Shown here: positions 1 through 8,786 of the stretch, piece by piece
How positions within the stretch are numbered: position 1 is the first letter of the stretch
Layout of the letters: every line of letters begins with the position of its first letter
Assembly (NCBI GenBank): GCA_023437225.1
Contig: JAEZGS010000023.1
Span: forward strand, 62,001 to 126,000
Direction: 5' to 3'
Origin: Bacteroidota bacterium
Lineage (GTDB): Bacteria > Bacteroidota > Bacteroidia > Chitinophagales > Chitinophagaceae
DNA: 64,000 nt
The notes under the pieces: model-generated
The model's database searches: none
Seen by the model: only the letters and a program-made list of their open reading frames with translations
Told to the model about the DNA's origin: nothing
Program-made: the position numbers and the translations under genes

Positions 1-1414
1 TATTTGGTGTTGCCTCAGCTTTTATGCCATTACTCGGGAAAGAAAAGTCTGAGGGTGTAAATACAGCAGATTGTGCATACTGGATGTCCATGTTGTGCAC
101 TTTTGGAAGATTACCTACACTGCCTGCTATCGCTACATAACATTCATTTTCTATCGCCCTTGCCTGCGCGCAACTGCGAACCCGTGTATATCCGTTTTGC
201 GTGTCAGTCATAAACGGCACGAACAATATCTGCATCCCCTGTTCGGCTAGAAGTCGCGGTAATTCGGGAAACTCAACATCATAACAAATAAGGATACCAA
301 TCTTTCCACAATCGGTATCATAGGTAGCAATAGAACTTCCACCCACCATTCCCCATGCTGCTTTCTCCGCAGGAGTCAAATGTATCTTTTCATATTTCTC
401 ATAAGTGCCGTCGCGCCTGCACAGGTACCCCACATTGTGAAGCATTCCGTTATCCAGTAACGGCATACTGCCGGTGATGATGTTGATGTTGTAGCTTATG
501 GCATATTCAACGAACTTATCGCGCAAAGCATTTGTTGATTTTGCGATCTCCCTCATTGCTTCTGCCCCGCTCAAATGATTGTATTGCGTCATCAAAGGAG
601 CGTTGAATAACTCGGGGAACAGAATGAAATCACTTTGATAATCGCTTACTACGTCAACAAAGAATTCTATTTGTTCACAGAGAGAATCGAGGTTAGGAAA
701 TGGCCGCATCTGCCATTGGACCAGCCCCAGACGCACAACAGATTTTTTTGAGTTAATGTGTGCGGCTTCTTCGTTGTAGTAGATATTATTCCATTCGAGC
801 AGCGATGCATACTCAAGAGATTCAGTATCGCCTGGTAAATATCCTTTAAGTATTTTCCTTACGTGAAAATCGTTGGCAAGTTGGAACGACAATGTAGGAT
901 CATGGATCTCCTTGCCTTTAACTTTTTCAAGATATTCTTTAGGCGATAGTTTATCCGCATAATTCTTGAATTGCGGAATGCGACCACCTGCAATTATTGC
1001 GCGCAGATTGAGTCGCTCACATATTTCTTTCCTGGCATCGTACAGTCTTCTTCCAAGTCGCATCCCCCGATAATCAGGGTGAACAAAGAAATCGATACCA
1101 TACAACACGTCGCCATTTGGATTGTGCGTGGAGAAGGAGTAATTACCTGTGATCTGTGAATAAGTGTGATTGTCGCCAAACTTCTCATAATCTACGATGA
1201 GCGACAATGCGCATCCTGCAATGGAACCGTTGACAAGCACACAGATCTGTCCTTCAGGAAATAATTCAACCAGCCGGGTAATATGTTTTTCACCCCATAC
1301 AGATGCGCCTTCCCAATCGGAGTAGGCTTCTACCATCGAAGACCTCAATCCGATGTAATCATCTTTTGTGAGTGTTCGTAATTCGATCTTTAATTCTTCG
1401 TTCTTCGATTCCAT
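1..1414 (-). CDS. GNAT acetyltransferase / carbon-nitrogen hydrolase fusion (C-terminus cut by window edge)
   Basis: The frame is open from the ATG at 1414 down to the window edge, giving about 471 codons with no stop, so the C-terminus is missing. Residues 1-215 look like a GNAT N-acetyltransferase; the acetyl-CoA loop region reads VHPDYRGMRLGRRLYD. From about residue 230 onward it is a nitrilase-superfamily amidase with the full Glu-Lys-Cys triad visible: E268 in FPELF, K343 in YEKIHL and C377 in LICYDVEFPE. This domain order is a known bifunctional family whose substrate is not settled; one part may acylate and the other hydrolyse an amide. No signal peptide, so it is cytoplasmic. The next gene on the same strand (DUF4249) ends 25 bases upstream of this ATG, so the two may be co-transcribed, though functionally they look unrelated. 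Confidence 0.88.
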   Translation of the reverse strand, partial: MESKNEELKIELRTLTKDDYIGLRSSMVEAYSDWEGASVWGEKHITRLVELFPEGQICVLVNGSIAGCALSLIVDYEKFGDNHTYSQITGNYSFSTHNPNGDVLYGIDFFVHPDYRGMRLGRRLYDARKEICERLNLRAIIAGGRIPQFKNYADKLSPKEYLEKVKGKEIHDPTLSFQLANDFHVRKILKGYLPGDTESLEYASLLEWNNIYYNEEAAHINSKKSVVRLGLVQWQMRPFPNLDSLCEQIEFFVDVVSDYQSDFILFPELFNAPLMTQYNHLSGAEAMREIAKSTNALRDKFVEYAISYNINIITGSMPLLDNGMLHNVGYLCRRDGTYEKYEKIHLTPAEKAAWGMVGGSSIATYDTDCGKIGILICYDVEFPELPRLLAEQGMQILFVPFMTDTQNGYTRVRSCAQARAIENECYVAIAGSVGNLPKVHNMDIQYAQSAVFTPSDFSFPSNGIKAEATPN

Positions 1415-1439
1415 GGCGCGTAAGTTAGCCTAAGTTTCC

Positions 1440-2225
1440 TTATCGTACGACAATGGTTTTCTCATTAACAGTATGTGCACTGAAATATCCCAGGGTTCCG
1501 CCACTCAGGTTTGTAACAGGATTCGCTGGTGATGCACTGGGGCTTCCATCTGCGCCGCGATGCAGACTATACCAGTAAGCATATACATCCGTGTCGATGC
1601 TTTGCAATTCAACCTTTATTGTATCGCCTACCGCAATTTCACGATCATCACTAAATAGTGAGGCACTGGTTAACCGTCCGTCAGAGAGATCATCATTTCT
1701 TGTAAATATTCTTTTCACTTTAATTCCGTTGATGTGATATACGAATCGGTAATAGTTCTTTGTTTCTGCGGGATCATTGAATAAAACGTTCACATATTTT
1801 TCAGGTGTAGACCCCATGTCCATTTCTGCTGTATAGATACTGTCGATATTTACCGGTTGTGGCATTTGCGACACTGCACGAAACTCCTTGCCATCTATAT
1901 CAACATGCAGTATGTATCGTTTCCCAGGTACTCCTTTCACATCGGCAACATAAACGCCCGCGGACGTTTCCGCGAGTTGAGTAGCATTTCCGCCTTCCTC
2001 AGTAATGCGAACAGTTGCGCCCGAAATGCCTTCGAAATCGTTTGTGCTGCTGTAGTTTTTTGTTTGTGAGATCTTAACCTGCGTTCGTCCGTCGTGGTCG
2101 GTAATGACTCCTTCGATCACATATTTTTTGTCTGCATCGCTGAGTTTGATGTCGATGATTTTTTCGCAAGCGGTGAGTGATAGGGATGCGAGAAGTATCC
2201 ATACTATCTGTAGTTGTTGTTTCAT
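1440..2225 (-). CDS. DUF4249 domain lipoprotein
   Basis: This 261-residue protein opens with a lipoprotein signal ending in the lipobox LTAC (Cys at residue 20), followed by EKIIDIKL and an Ig-like beta-rich body (VIEGVITDHDGRTQVKISQT), typical of the DUF4249 family. DUF4249 lipoproteins are characteristically encoded next to a TonB-dependent receptor with a carboxypeptidase-like regulatory domain. Here the receptor stops only 3 bases upstream of this ATG, so they almost certainly share a transcript. By analogy with SusD or other receptor partners it may sit at the outer membrane and help load the receptor, but the ligand is unknown. Confidence 0.88.
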   Translation of the reverse strand: MKQQLQIVWILLASLSLTACEKIIDIKLSDADKKYVIEGVITDHDGRTQVKISQTKNYSSTNDFEGISGATVRITEEGGNATQLAETSAGVYVADVKGVPGKRYILHVDIDGKEFRAVSQMPQPVNIDSIYTAEMDMGSTPEKYVNVLFNDPAETKNYYRFVYHINGIKVKRIFTRNDDLSDGRLTSASLFSDDREIAVGDTIKVELQSIDTDVYAYWYSLHRGADGSPSASPANPVTNLSGGTLGYFSAHTVNEKTIVVR

Positions 2226-2228
2226 TGT

Positions 2229-4610
2229 TTAAAATTTGAAGTTGTAAGTAATGGATGGAATGAACTTGAACAATGTAGTTTGCACAGCCTCTGTTTTATC
2301 AGGATCGTTTTCACTCTCACGGAACTCAATGCTATAAGCGTTCTCTCTTCCATACGCATTATATAAGCTGAAGTTCAATTCGGAAGCATACCTTCCTTTC
2401 TTTTTCAATTGCATAGTGGCGCCAACATCGAGCCGATGATATGCCGGCATTCGATAACTGTTTCGCTCGGTATAATAAAAGACAACCTGGTCGTCGATGA
2501 TGTACTTGCCAGCGGGAAACGTGACTGCATCACCTGTATAGTAAACCCAGTTGGCAGAGATTGTCCACTTATTGTTTAGCTGATATATACCAACTAGCGC
2601 AAGATCATGCGTGCGGTCTTGTCGTGCATTGTACCACATGTCATTATTGATTCCATTGATCTTGCGTTCAGTCTTCGATAATGTGTAACTGAGCCAGCCA
2701 GTGAATTTTCCCTTGCGTTTTTTAAACTGTCCTTCGATCCCGTAAGCCCTTCCTTGCCCAAAAAGTAACTGTGATTCAACGGCATCATTTGTATAGATGT
2801 TTGCACCGTTGCGATAATCAATTTGGTTTTGCATATCCTTGTAATAAGCCTCAATGGTCAGTTCGAATTTTCGATCATAGAGGTCTTTGTAATAGCCGAT
2901 AGAAAGCTGGTTCGATACTTCGGGTTTGATTGTTTTAGAACTGGCGATCCATTTGTCGGTGGGACTTGTAGTTGTCGAATTAGAGAGCAGATACAGGTTC
3001 TGTACGTTTCTTACAAATGAAGCTTTAATGGAGGAACTGTTGTTGAGTTGATAGCTTGCAGACAGTCTTGGTTCCAGGTCGAGATATGTTTTCACAATTG
3101 CGCCCTTGTTATAGTAAGTAGTATCTATCACTTTTCCATTACGATCGATGGTATAGAAGTCGCCGCCTCCCATGGCACTGAAGGCCGTCAGCCGCAAACC
3201 ATATGATATTGTTAGTTGATCGTTTGCCTTCCAGTTATTGGTCACGAAAACAGCATTCTCCCATGCAAATCTTTTTTGCAATTGTGCATTTCCGATGCCT
3301 GATGTTTTTGATGCAGTTACCTCGCCGGGCCGAATCGTATGATGTATTGCATTAAGCCCCAGCACGACGGTGTTGCGTGGATTCAAATACCATTGAAAGT
3401 CGTGCTTAAGATTCCAATCACCGATCTGTGAGAAGATCGAATAATCGTCGGACTCCGTTTTTGCAGTCACCTCATAGTTATAGTTGCTGTAGATGAGAGA
3501 GGTATTGGAGAAGAGCTTTGGTCCATACACATGGTTCCATCTAAGTGTTCCGGTTGCATTTCCCCAATTGATACCAAACTTATCCTGCAGGCCCATCACA
3601 TCGCGGCCGAAATACCCGGACACAAATAGTTGATCTTTCTCGCCTAGCTGGTAGTTCAATTTCACATTCAGGTCGTAAAAGAAAAGTTTATTGCGGTTAA
3701 TCGAAGAATCATTGGATAACTTCAAAAACAGATCTGCATAAGTTCTTCTACCCGCTACCAGGAAAGATGATCTGTCCTTTTGAATTGGACCTTCGATATT
3801 CAATCTTGAAGAAATAAGTCCGATGCCTCCGCCAATATTGAGATCCTGGTTGTTGCCATCGTTCATCTTTATATCTAGAACAGAGGATAGTCGTCCGCCA
3901 TACTGTGCCGGCATTCCGCCCTTATAGATCGTCACATCTTTAATGGCGTCTGAATTGAAGGTGGAGAAGAAACCAAGTAAATGCGATGCATTGTAAACCG
4001 GTGCGCCATCAAGCAATATGAGGTTTTGATCGGCTGCTCCACCACGAACGAAGAAGCCGCTGGCGCCATCACCGGCCGACTTGATGCCGGGCAATAATTG
4101 AATCGCCTTTAAGACATCTCTTTCGCCTAATAAGAGCGGGATATTTCGCATCTCTTTCATCGAAATTCGTTCAATACCCATTTGCGGCGAGCGAAGGCTT
4201 CTGGAGGGCGACTTTGCAGTGACAATTACCTCTTCGAGTGCGTTGTCTTTTTCGGTTAAAGAGATATCTAGCCGGATATTTTTGTCGAGAAAGATTTCCT
4301 GGTGTACATCGGCAAATCCTACGGCGCTGAATTGAATGTTGTATGTGCCTTTGGGTAGCGAGATAGCATAATAGCCATACTCATTGCTGCTTGTGCCTGT
4401 GTGCGTTCCAACAACGGCAATCGAAGTTCCGATCAGCTTCTCTCCGCTTTGTTTGGATCGCAAAACTCCACTTAACGTGAATGTTTCCTGTGCAGAAAGT
4501 TTGGAAAGGACCACAAAAGAAAACATGATCAGCGTGATGGTTTTTCGCACGGCGTCGTGTTTGCACACAATGTGCCTCCACGAAAACGTTGCAGGCGTTT
4601 TCGGTATCAT
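2229..4610 (-). CDS. TonB-dependent outer-membrane receptor with carboxypeptidase-like N-terminal domain
   Basis: A 793-residue protein. The hydrophobic signal stretch ITLIMFSFVVLSKLSAQ ends near residue 41, so either the ATG at 4610 or an internal Met could be the real start. Residues 45-120 form the carboxypeptidase-D-like regulatory (CarboxypepD_reg) domain (FTLSGVLRSKQSGEKLIG). A plug domain follows around residues 125-240, with the typical stretches LLPGIKSAGDGASGFFVRG and LDGAPVYNASHLLGFF, and then a long beta-barrel ending in the aromatic residue expected of outer-membrane proteins (ITYNFKF). It is an energised importer rather than SusC proper: it is shorter than SusC and is paired with DUF4249 instead of SusD. 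Substrate unknown. Confidence 0.92.
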   Translation of the reverse strand: MIPKTPATFSWRHIVCKHDAVRKTITLIMFSFVVLSKLSAQETFTLSGVLRSKQSGEKLIGTSIAVVGTHTGTSSNEYGYYAISLPKGTYNIQFSAVGFADVHQEIFLDKNIRLDISLTEKDNALEEVIVTAKSPSRSLRSPQMGIERISMKEMRNIPLLLGERDVLKAIQLLPGIKSAGDGASGFFVRGGAADQNLILLDGAPVYNASHLLGFFSTFNSDAIKDVTIYKGGMPAQYGGRLSSVLDIKMNDGNNQDLNIGGGIGLISSRLNIEGPIQKDRSSFLVAGRRTYADLFLKLSNDSSINRNKLFFYDLNVKLNYQLGEKDQLFVSGYFGRDVMGLQDKFGINWGNATGTLRWNHVYGPKLFSNTSLIYSNYNYEVTAKTESDDYSIFSQIGDWNLKHDFQWYLNPRNTVVLGLNAIHHTIRPGEVTASKTSGIGNAQLQKRFAWENAVFVTNNWKANDQLTISYGLRLTAFSAMGGGDFYTIDRNGKVIDTTYYNKGAIVKTYLDLEPRLSASYQLNNSSSIKASFVRNVQNLYLLSNSTTTSPTDKWIASSKTIKPEVSNQLSIGYYKDLYDRKFELTIEAYYKDMQNQIDYRNGANIYTNDAVESQLLFGQGRAYGIEGQFKKRKGKFTGWLSYTLSKTERKINGINNDMWYNARQDRTHDLALVGIYQLNNKWTISANWVYYTGDAVTFPAGKYIIDDQVVFYYTERNSYRMPAYHRLDVGATMQLKKKGRYASELNFSLYNAYGRENAYSIEFRESENDPDKTEAVQTTLFKFIPSITYNFKF

Positions 4611-4661
4611 AATAAGTTTGTTAGAATGGTTATTTGATAATTAGTAATTGATCAACTGCTC

Positions 4662-5609
4662 TTATTGTAAGAGAGTTTTAGTAACGGTGTTATTATTTTC
4701 TTTCAATATGCGTTGAAGTTGCCGCGGTGTTTTGAAGCCACATTCTGAAGCGATATACGCAAGGGTATAATTGGGATTGTTCAACAGTGTTCTTGCCTTT
4801 TCCAATCGCAGCTGCGTAAGATATTCAAGGATCGTTGTGCCGGTCTTTTCTTTGAATACGCGACTTAAATTTCTTGGGCTCATCGCAACCATTTCGGCCA
4901 GTGATTCTATATCGTTATCCTCCGTCAGGTGTTCGATCAGGTAATCTTGTACCTGGTGTACTTGTGGATGTATATGATTGCGATAATCCAGGTAAATAGA
5001 TTCCTGTTTATGGCTATGACTTCTTCGATGATATACTACAAGGCTTCTTGCTACTTTATGCGTGAACAATGGTCCTTTAAGATCTTCGAGAATCGACAAA
5101 CTAAGATCAATGCCTGCACTAACACCTGCGCTGGTGTAGACATGATTTGATTTTACAAAGAGCACATCTGCAAGCACTTTTGATTTTGGATATCTCAATT
5201 GAAGCTGTTCAATTCTTCGCCAATGCGTAGTACACTCAATGCCGTCTAACAGGCCGGCTTCGCCTAAAGCAAATGCTCCATTGCATATAGAACAAACTGT
5301 GATCTTTTTTTCAGCGCATGCCTTTAGCCAGTTAAAAAATTTGCGCTCCGCGCGAAATGAAATGCTTTCAATATATGTAAACTCCATTCCGGGTATCACC
5401 AGGTAGTCGCCTTCGTTCAGTTCGGCTTCGCTGAAGTCTTTAATTGCGCCGAAAGATAAGCCAGCACTGCACCTGGTATTTTCCTGGAAAGAATGGAACT
5501 CAAGGCTTACATCATAACCATAATACTTCGCTTCGGAGAAGACCTGTACGGGCCCTGCGAGGTCGAGTAGTTGCAGTGTTGGTGGAACAATGAACGCAAT
5601 TTTTTTCAT
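4662..5609 (-). CDS. GlxA-family transcriptional regulator (DJ-1/PfpI domain + AraC HTH)
   Basis: A 315-residue cytoplasmic regulator. Residues 1-190 are a DJ-1/PfpI class I glutamine-amidotransferase-like domain with the nucleophile-elbow cysteine conserved (C109 in VCSICNGAFALGEAGLLDG). Residues 210-315 are an AraC-type double helix-turn-helix (IESLAEMVAMSPRNLSRVFKEK and YIASECGFKTPRQLQRILKE). The family senses a small ligand through the N-terminal domain and usually activates neighbouring genes. It lies 61 bases downstream of the multicopper oxidase on the same strand, so it may be co-transcribed with it and control it. A pair of direct repeats spaced 21 bases apart upstream of the oxidase (7068-7095) has the geometry AraC-family proteins bind. 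Confidence 0.9.
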   Translation of the reverse strand: MKKIAFIVPPTLQLLDLAGPVQVFSEAKYYGYDVSLEFHSFQENTRCSAGLSFGAIKDFSEAELNEGDYLVIPGMEFTYIESISFRAERKFFNWLKACAEKKITVCSICNGAFALGEAGLLDGIECTTHWRRIEQLQLRYPKSKVLADVLFVKSNHVYTSAGVSAGIDLSLSILEDLKGPLFTHKVARSLVVYHRRSHSHKQESIYLDYRNHIHPQVHQVQDYLIEHLTEDNDIESLAEMVAMSPRNLSRVFKEKTGTTILEYLTQLRLEKARTLLNNPNYTLAYIASECGFKTPRQLQRILKENNNTVTKTLLQ

Positions 5610-5670
5610 ACCGGGGTTGATGGTTTGGTAAAGTTAATAAACTGACTGAACTGATGATATACCTTATGCA

Positions 5671-7002
5671 TTACTGCCGTGCTTGACTGTGGCATGCTGT
5701 TGTGCCCGTTGAAGGCACATAGGGTTTTGATCCGTCGATCACTTCAAAATTAGCCATCATCCCTGCTGCATGATGTTCAAGAATATGGCAATGATACATC
5801 CACTTTCCGGGACGGTTATCCGGCATCCAGGCAATCTTTACTTTTGTTCTGGGCGTCAGGTTGATCGTGTCTTTCCAGGCTCTGTATTCAGGCGCTTTAC
5901 CGTTTATTTCAAGCACCTGGAAGAAGAAACCATGCAGGTGAAAAGGATGATCCATTAAACTAACATTATTTACCTCCCAAATCTGCAAGTCTCCCACAAC
6001 AACTGGCCCGTCCTGTACATGAAGACCGCCGTTAACTTTGAAATCAAGCACATTCCTGATGCTTGCACCAACGGACAACTTTACCTTTCGATTGATGGTT
6101 GCATCTTGCGAGGCAAGTGGTTCAATGGTCCGCAGATTATCCGGTATTAAAGCGATGGTTGGCCTTTCTTCGAGTACCGCTACCGTTGCAAACGTTTGCG
6201 TTTTCGGTTTAAGGAATGTAACCCTGTTATAGGATAGTGCCTCCATGGGAAAGGTGTCGCCTTCTTTAAAAGGGCCAACTACAATATCAAGTCTTTCACC
6301 TGGTGTGATCAACGCTTCAGTAACTGTGACAGGCTTTTCAATCAGTCCACCATCGGTACCGATGATTTGAAATGATTCTCCTCCCAAATGAAGTTTGAAA
6401 TAGCGGGCACTCGATGAATTGATGAAGCGCCATCTCTCTTTTTGTCCTGCATGAAGATTTATCACTGAATCCACTTTGCCGTTGATTAGCAGCGTGTCGC
6501 CCTGCCTTCCATCGTGTTTCTCTATTAGTCGGCCTATTGCTGATGATGGCATCTTGAATTCGAAATTGGCAGTAAGCTTCATATCATCGATCATGAATAC
6601 TTTTTCGTCATCAACAAACGGATCATTTTCATCTGAAACAATGATTGCACCGTACATTCCTCTTTCCATTTGAACGGTTTCATTGTGATGCGAATGATAC
6701 CAGAAGGTACCTGCATCCGGCAATTCAAATCTGTACTCAAATTCTTCACCCGGCTGAATTGGTTTCTGTACTTCGGCGGTGCCGTCCATGGGCGCTGGAA
6801 GACGGATGCCGTGCCAGTGTATGATGGTAGGCTCGGAAAGATTGTTTTTCAATCGCAATACGAGCGTGTCACCTTTTTTTGCTTTGATTGTTGGACCGGG
6901 AACCTGGCCATTAAGTCCCCACGCAGCAACGGTTTTACCCGAAGCGATTTCCCATTGAAACTCTGATGCTTCAAACTGGTATTCGACAACTTTGGTATCC
7001 AT
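5671..7002 (-). CDS. Multicopper oxidase without visible signal peptide
   Basis: A 443-residue cupredoxin-repeat oxidase with all four copper-binding segments: HWHG at 62-65, YHSHH at 102-106, HPFHLHG, and the C-terminal HCHILEHHAAGM. The Met five residues after the last motif His matches the type-1 copper axial ligand spacing of CueO/SufI-like proteins. It should couple one-electron oxidation of a substrate (metal ion or phenol) to four-electron reduction of oxygen. It is shorter than CueO and has no Met-rich insert. Most such enzymes are exported by Tat or Sec, yet the protein starts directly with MDTKVVEYQF and the bases before the ATG are AT-rich with no in-frame signal-like sequence. It is therefore either cytoplasmic, or the annotated start region has lost the leader. 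Confidence 0.92.
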   Translation of the reverse strand: MDTKVVEYQFEASEFQWEIASGKTVAAWGLNGQVPGPTIKAKKGDTLVLRLKNNLSEPTIIHWHGIRLPAPMDGTAEVQKPIQPGEEFEYRFELPDAGTFWYHSHHNETVQMERGMYGAIIVSDENDPFVDDEKVFMIDDMKLTANFEFKMPSSAIGRLIEKHDGRQGDTLLINGKVDSVINLHAGQKERWRFINSSSARYFKLHLGGESFQIIGTDGGLIEKPVTVTEALITPGERLDIVVGPFKEGDTFPMEALSYNRVTFLKPKTQTFATVAVLEERPTIALIPDNLRTIEPLASQDATINRKVKLSVGASIRNVLDFKVNGGLHVQDGPVVVGDLQIWEVNNVSLMDHPFHLHGFFFQVLEINGKAPEYRAWKDTINLTPRTKVKIAWMPDNRPGKWMYHCHILEHHAAGMMANFEVIDGSKPYVPSTGTTACHSQARQ

Positions 7003-7067
7003 TTTCTTTTGTTTTTTTGTGTTATCAATGATTGTGGAACAAAGTTGCGAAGAATAAAATCCCTGAA

Positions 7068-7095
7068 ACGGACATCAGGATGTCATATACGGACA
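7068..7095. promoter_or_regulatory. Direct repeat ACGGACA x2, 21 bases apart, upstream of the multicopper oxidase
   Basis: ACGGACA occurs at 7068-7074 and again at 7089-7095, exactly 21 bases start to start. A small inverted repeat GACATC-AG-GATGTC (7071-7084) overlaps the first copy. The pair is 66-93 bases upstream of the oxidase ATG (minus strand). AraC-family half-sites and LytTR sites both commonly recur at about 21 bases, and both regulator types are encoded within 3 kb. The regulatory role is inferred. Confidence 0.3.
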
Positions 7096-7102
7096 ATTTC
7101 TT

Positions 7103-7567
7103 TTAACCGTTATTACCGAGACTTAACGGTTTCCCCAGTATGTAAACCCGGATGAAATACTGCCATGGCATTGCGATGATCGGAAGAATCACCCATAGGA
7201 AATCGTTGGTACGGGCTTCAACAGATGAACCATGTAGTTCATCGTTTATCCAAAGCGGATACGCTACAACTGCGAGCCATGTGATCTTATAAATAATTTC
7301 AAAAAGGATTATCGGCAACATTTTGAGCGGCCTGAAAACCCCAAGGATTGAAATGAGCGCGTATGAACCCCACATGCACCATGCGGCGACTTCAGTATTG
7401 TTCATTGAGTGAGACTGATTCAATAAAACTTTCCATGCTGGGAAAGTCACGAATACAAACATGAGTGCATACAATAAGCGTAAGAGGTAAATGTTAATGT
7501 TGTAAACTCCTTCGTGATGCGTGTAGTTCCTTTTGAACGTGTTACGTGCAATAGCTATTGGGTTCAT
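7103..7567 (-). CDS. Small integral membrane protein, four predicted helices
   Basis: A 154-residue protein not assigned to a family. It has four hydrophobic segments: roughly residues 26-48 (LLRLLYALMFVFVTF), 60-80 (VAAWCMWGSYALISILGVF), 84-107 (LPIILFEIIYKITWLAVVAYP) and 124-146 (FLWVILPIIAMPWQYFIRVY). Short charged loops lie between them and there is no signal peptide. It sits 100 bases upstream of the multicopper oxidase on the same strand, and divergently from the LytS-type kinase at 7773. It somewhat resembles DoxX-like four-helix proteins in size and layout, but no diagnostic motif is seen. Confidence 0.72.
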   Translation of the reverse strand: MNPIAIARNTFKRNYTHHEGVYNINIYLLRLLYALMFVFVTFPAWKVLLNQSHSMNNTEVAAWCMWGSYALISILGVFRPLKMLPIILFEIIYKITWLAVVAYPLWINDELHGSSVEARTNDFLWVILPIIAMPWQYFIRVYILGKPLSLGNNG

Positions 7568-7772
7568 GATGGTTGTTTTAGTGGATGCAATGTGTGATGA
7601 AAACCATGGTTGTGAAAGCTTTCGGGACGGATACTAGTTTTTGACACACCGAATCCGATTTTGCTGTGACGGAAGTCCATTCGAACTATTAAACAGTGAT
7701 TTTGTCCTGCAGTTGGTGTTGTTCGTCAGAGTTTGTTTGAAGCGACGAGGAAATTGCGACATTCGAGGTCAA

Positions 7773-8786
7773 ATGACTTTATCGCATAGTGCATATAAGC
7801 GTTTAGGGGTGTGGTTTCTTATCACGATCTCGATCTTTTCGTTGTTCCGATGGTTATTCGGCATGGCCATGCCCGGTGCTGCGCTTGAATTTGCAACAGG
7901 CATAACGGTGTTATTGGTTGGAGGACTTTTATCGGGACGATATGTCGGAATGGTCTGGTCAAAAGCGAGTGATGCACGTATCAATAAGGTGATAGGGATT
8001 TTGTCGGTTCTCGCAATAATCGGATGCCTGTTGATTGGATTTTTTGTTAACCGGATGATTGATGAAACGAAATTCAATGACTTCTTTTTTACTGTCATTA
8101 CGCTCTTTTTGGTATCCGCATTTGTAGCGGCAATGATTACGCTGACAAGACATAAGATCAGGCGGAATATGCGCGTGGCTGAAACAGCACTTGTGCAAAG
8201 CAGGAGCGAGCTGCAGTTATTGCAATCGCAGGTAAGTCCACACTTCCTATTCAATACACTCAACAATTTGTATGGTTTATCGATCACTGATCATTCAAAA
8301 GTTCCGCCTCTTCTGATCAAGCTTTCGGATCTGTTGAGGTATTCTGTTTATGATGCGAAAGATCTATTTGTGCCGCTAAGGGACGAGGTGCAATATTTAA
8401 TGAATTACATTGAGTTGGAACAAATGCGACTCGGCGATCGGCTGAACCTTTCAGCAAAGTTTGCTACGGTTCAGGAAGCTAATGTGAAGATCGCACCAAT
8501 GCTGTTGATAGTATTCGTAGAGAATGCGTTTAAACATTCAAGAAATAATCATGACAGTCTGATTTATATTGAACTTTCGTTAGAGGTAGAAGGGCAATCG
8601 ATATATTTCAGTGCAAGGAATTCTTACAATAACGTATCATCGCAACAGACGATAAACAAACATTCCGGCTTTGGATTGGACAGTGTAAACAAACGCTTGT
8701 CGTTGCTGTACCCGGATGAACATGAGTTGCAAATTTCGGATGCTGGTAATGTATTTTCAGTGAATCTCAAATTACAGGTGAAATGA
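7773..8786 (+). CDS. LytS/YehU-type sensor histidine kinase (pair 1)
   Basis: From the ATG at 7773 the protein is 337 residues. An upstream in-frame extension to 7641 is possible but reads as non-coding-like sequence before the first membrane helix, so 7773 is preferred. Four hydrophobic segments occupy about residues 10-130 (VWFLITISIFSLF and later ones). They are followed by a short coiled coil and the His_kinase (PF06580-type) motif QVSPHFLFNTLNNLYGLS, whose His is the phospho-acceptor. The C-terminus carries the GHKL ATPase with VENAFKHS and GFGLDSVNKRL. Its stop overlaps the ATG of the response regulator in an ATGA arrangement (8783-8786), the mark of a translationally coupled two-component pair. 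Signal unknown. Confidence 0.9.
   Translation: MTLSHSAYKRLGVWFLITISIFSLFRWLFGMAMPGAALEFATGITVLLVGGLLSGRYVGMVWSKASDARINKVIGILSVLAIIGCLLIGFFVNRMIDETKFNDFFFTVITLFLVSAFVAAMITLTRHKIRRNMRVAETALVQSRSELQLLQSQVSPHFLFNTLNNLYGLSITDHSKVPPLLIKLSDLLRYSVYDAKDLFVPLRDEVQYLMNYIELEQMRLGDRLNLSAKFATVQEANVKIAPMLLIVFVENAFKHSRNNHDSLIYIELSLEVEGQSIYFSARNSYNNVSSQQTINKHSGFGLDSVNKRLSLLYPDEHELQISDAGNVFSVNLKLQVK

Noticed and set aside
4659..4673. Hairpin CTCTTA-TTG-TAAGAG as a terminator of the GlxA-type gene
   Set aside because: Only six pairs and no T-run in the direction of transcription of that gene.
7641..7772. N-terminal extension of the LytS-type kinase
   Set aside because: It has no membrane or domain character and would place 44 odd residues before the first helix.
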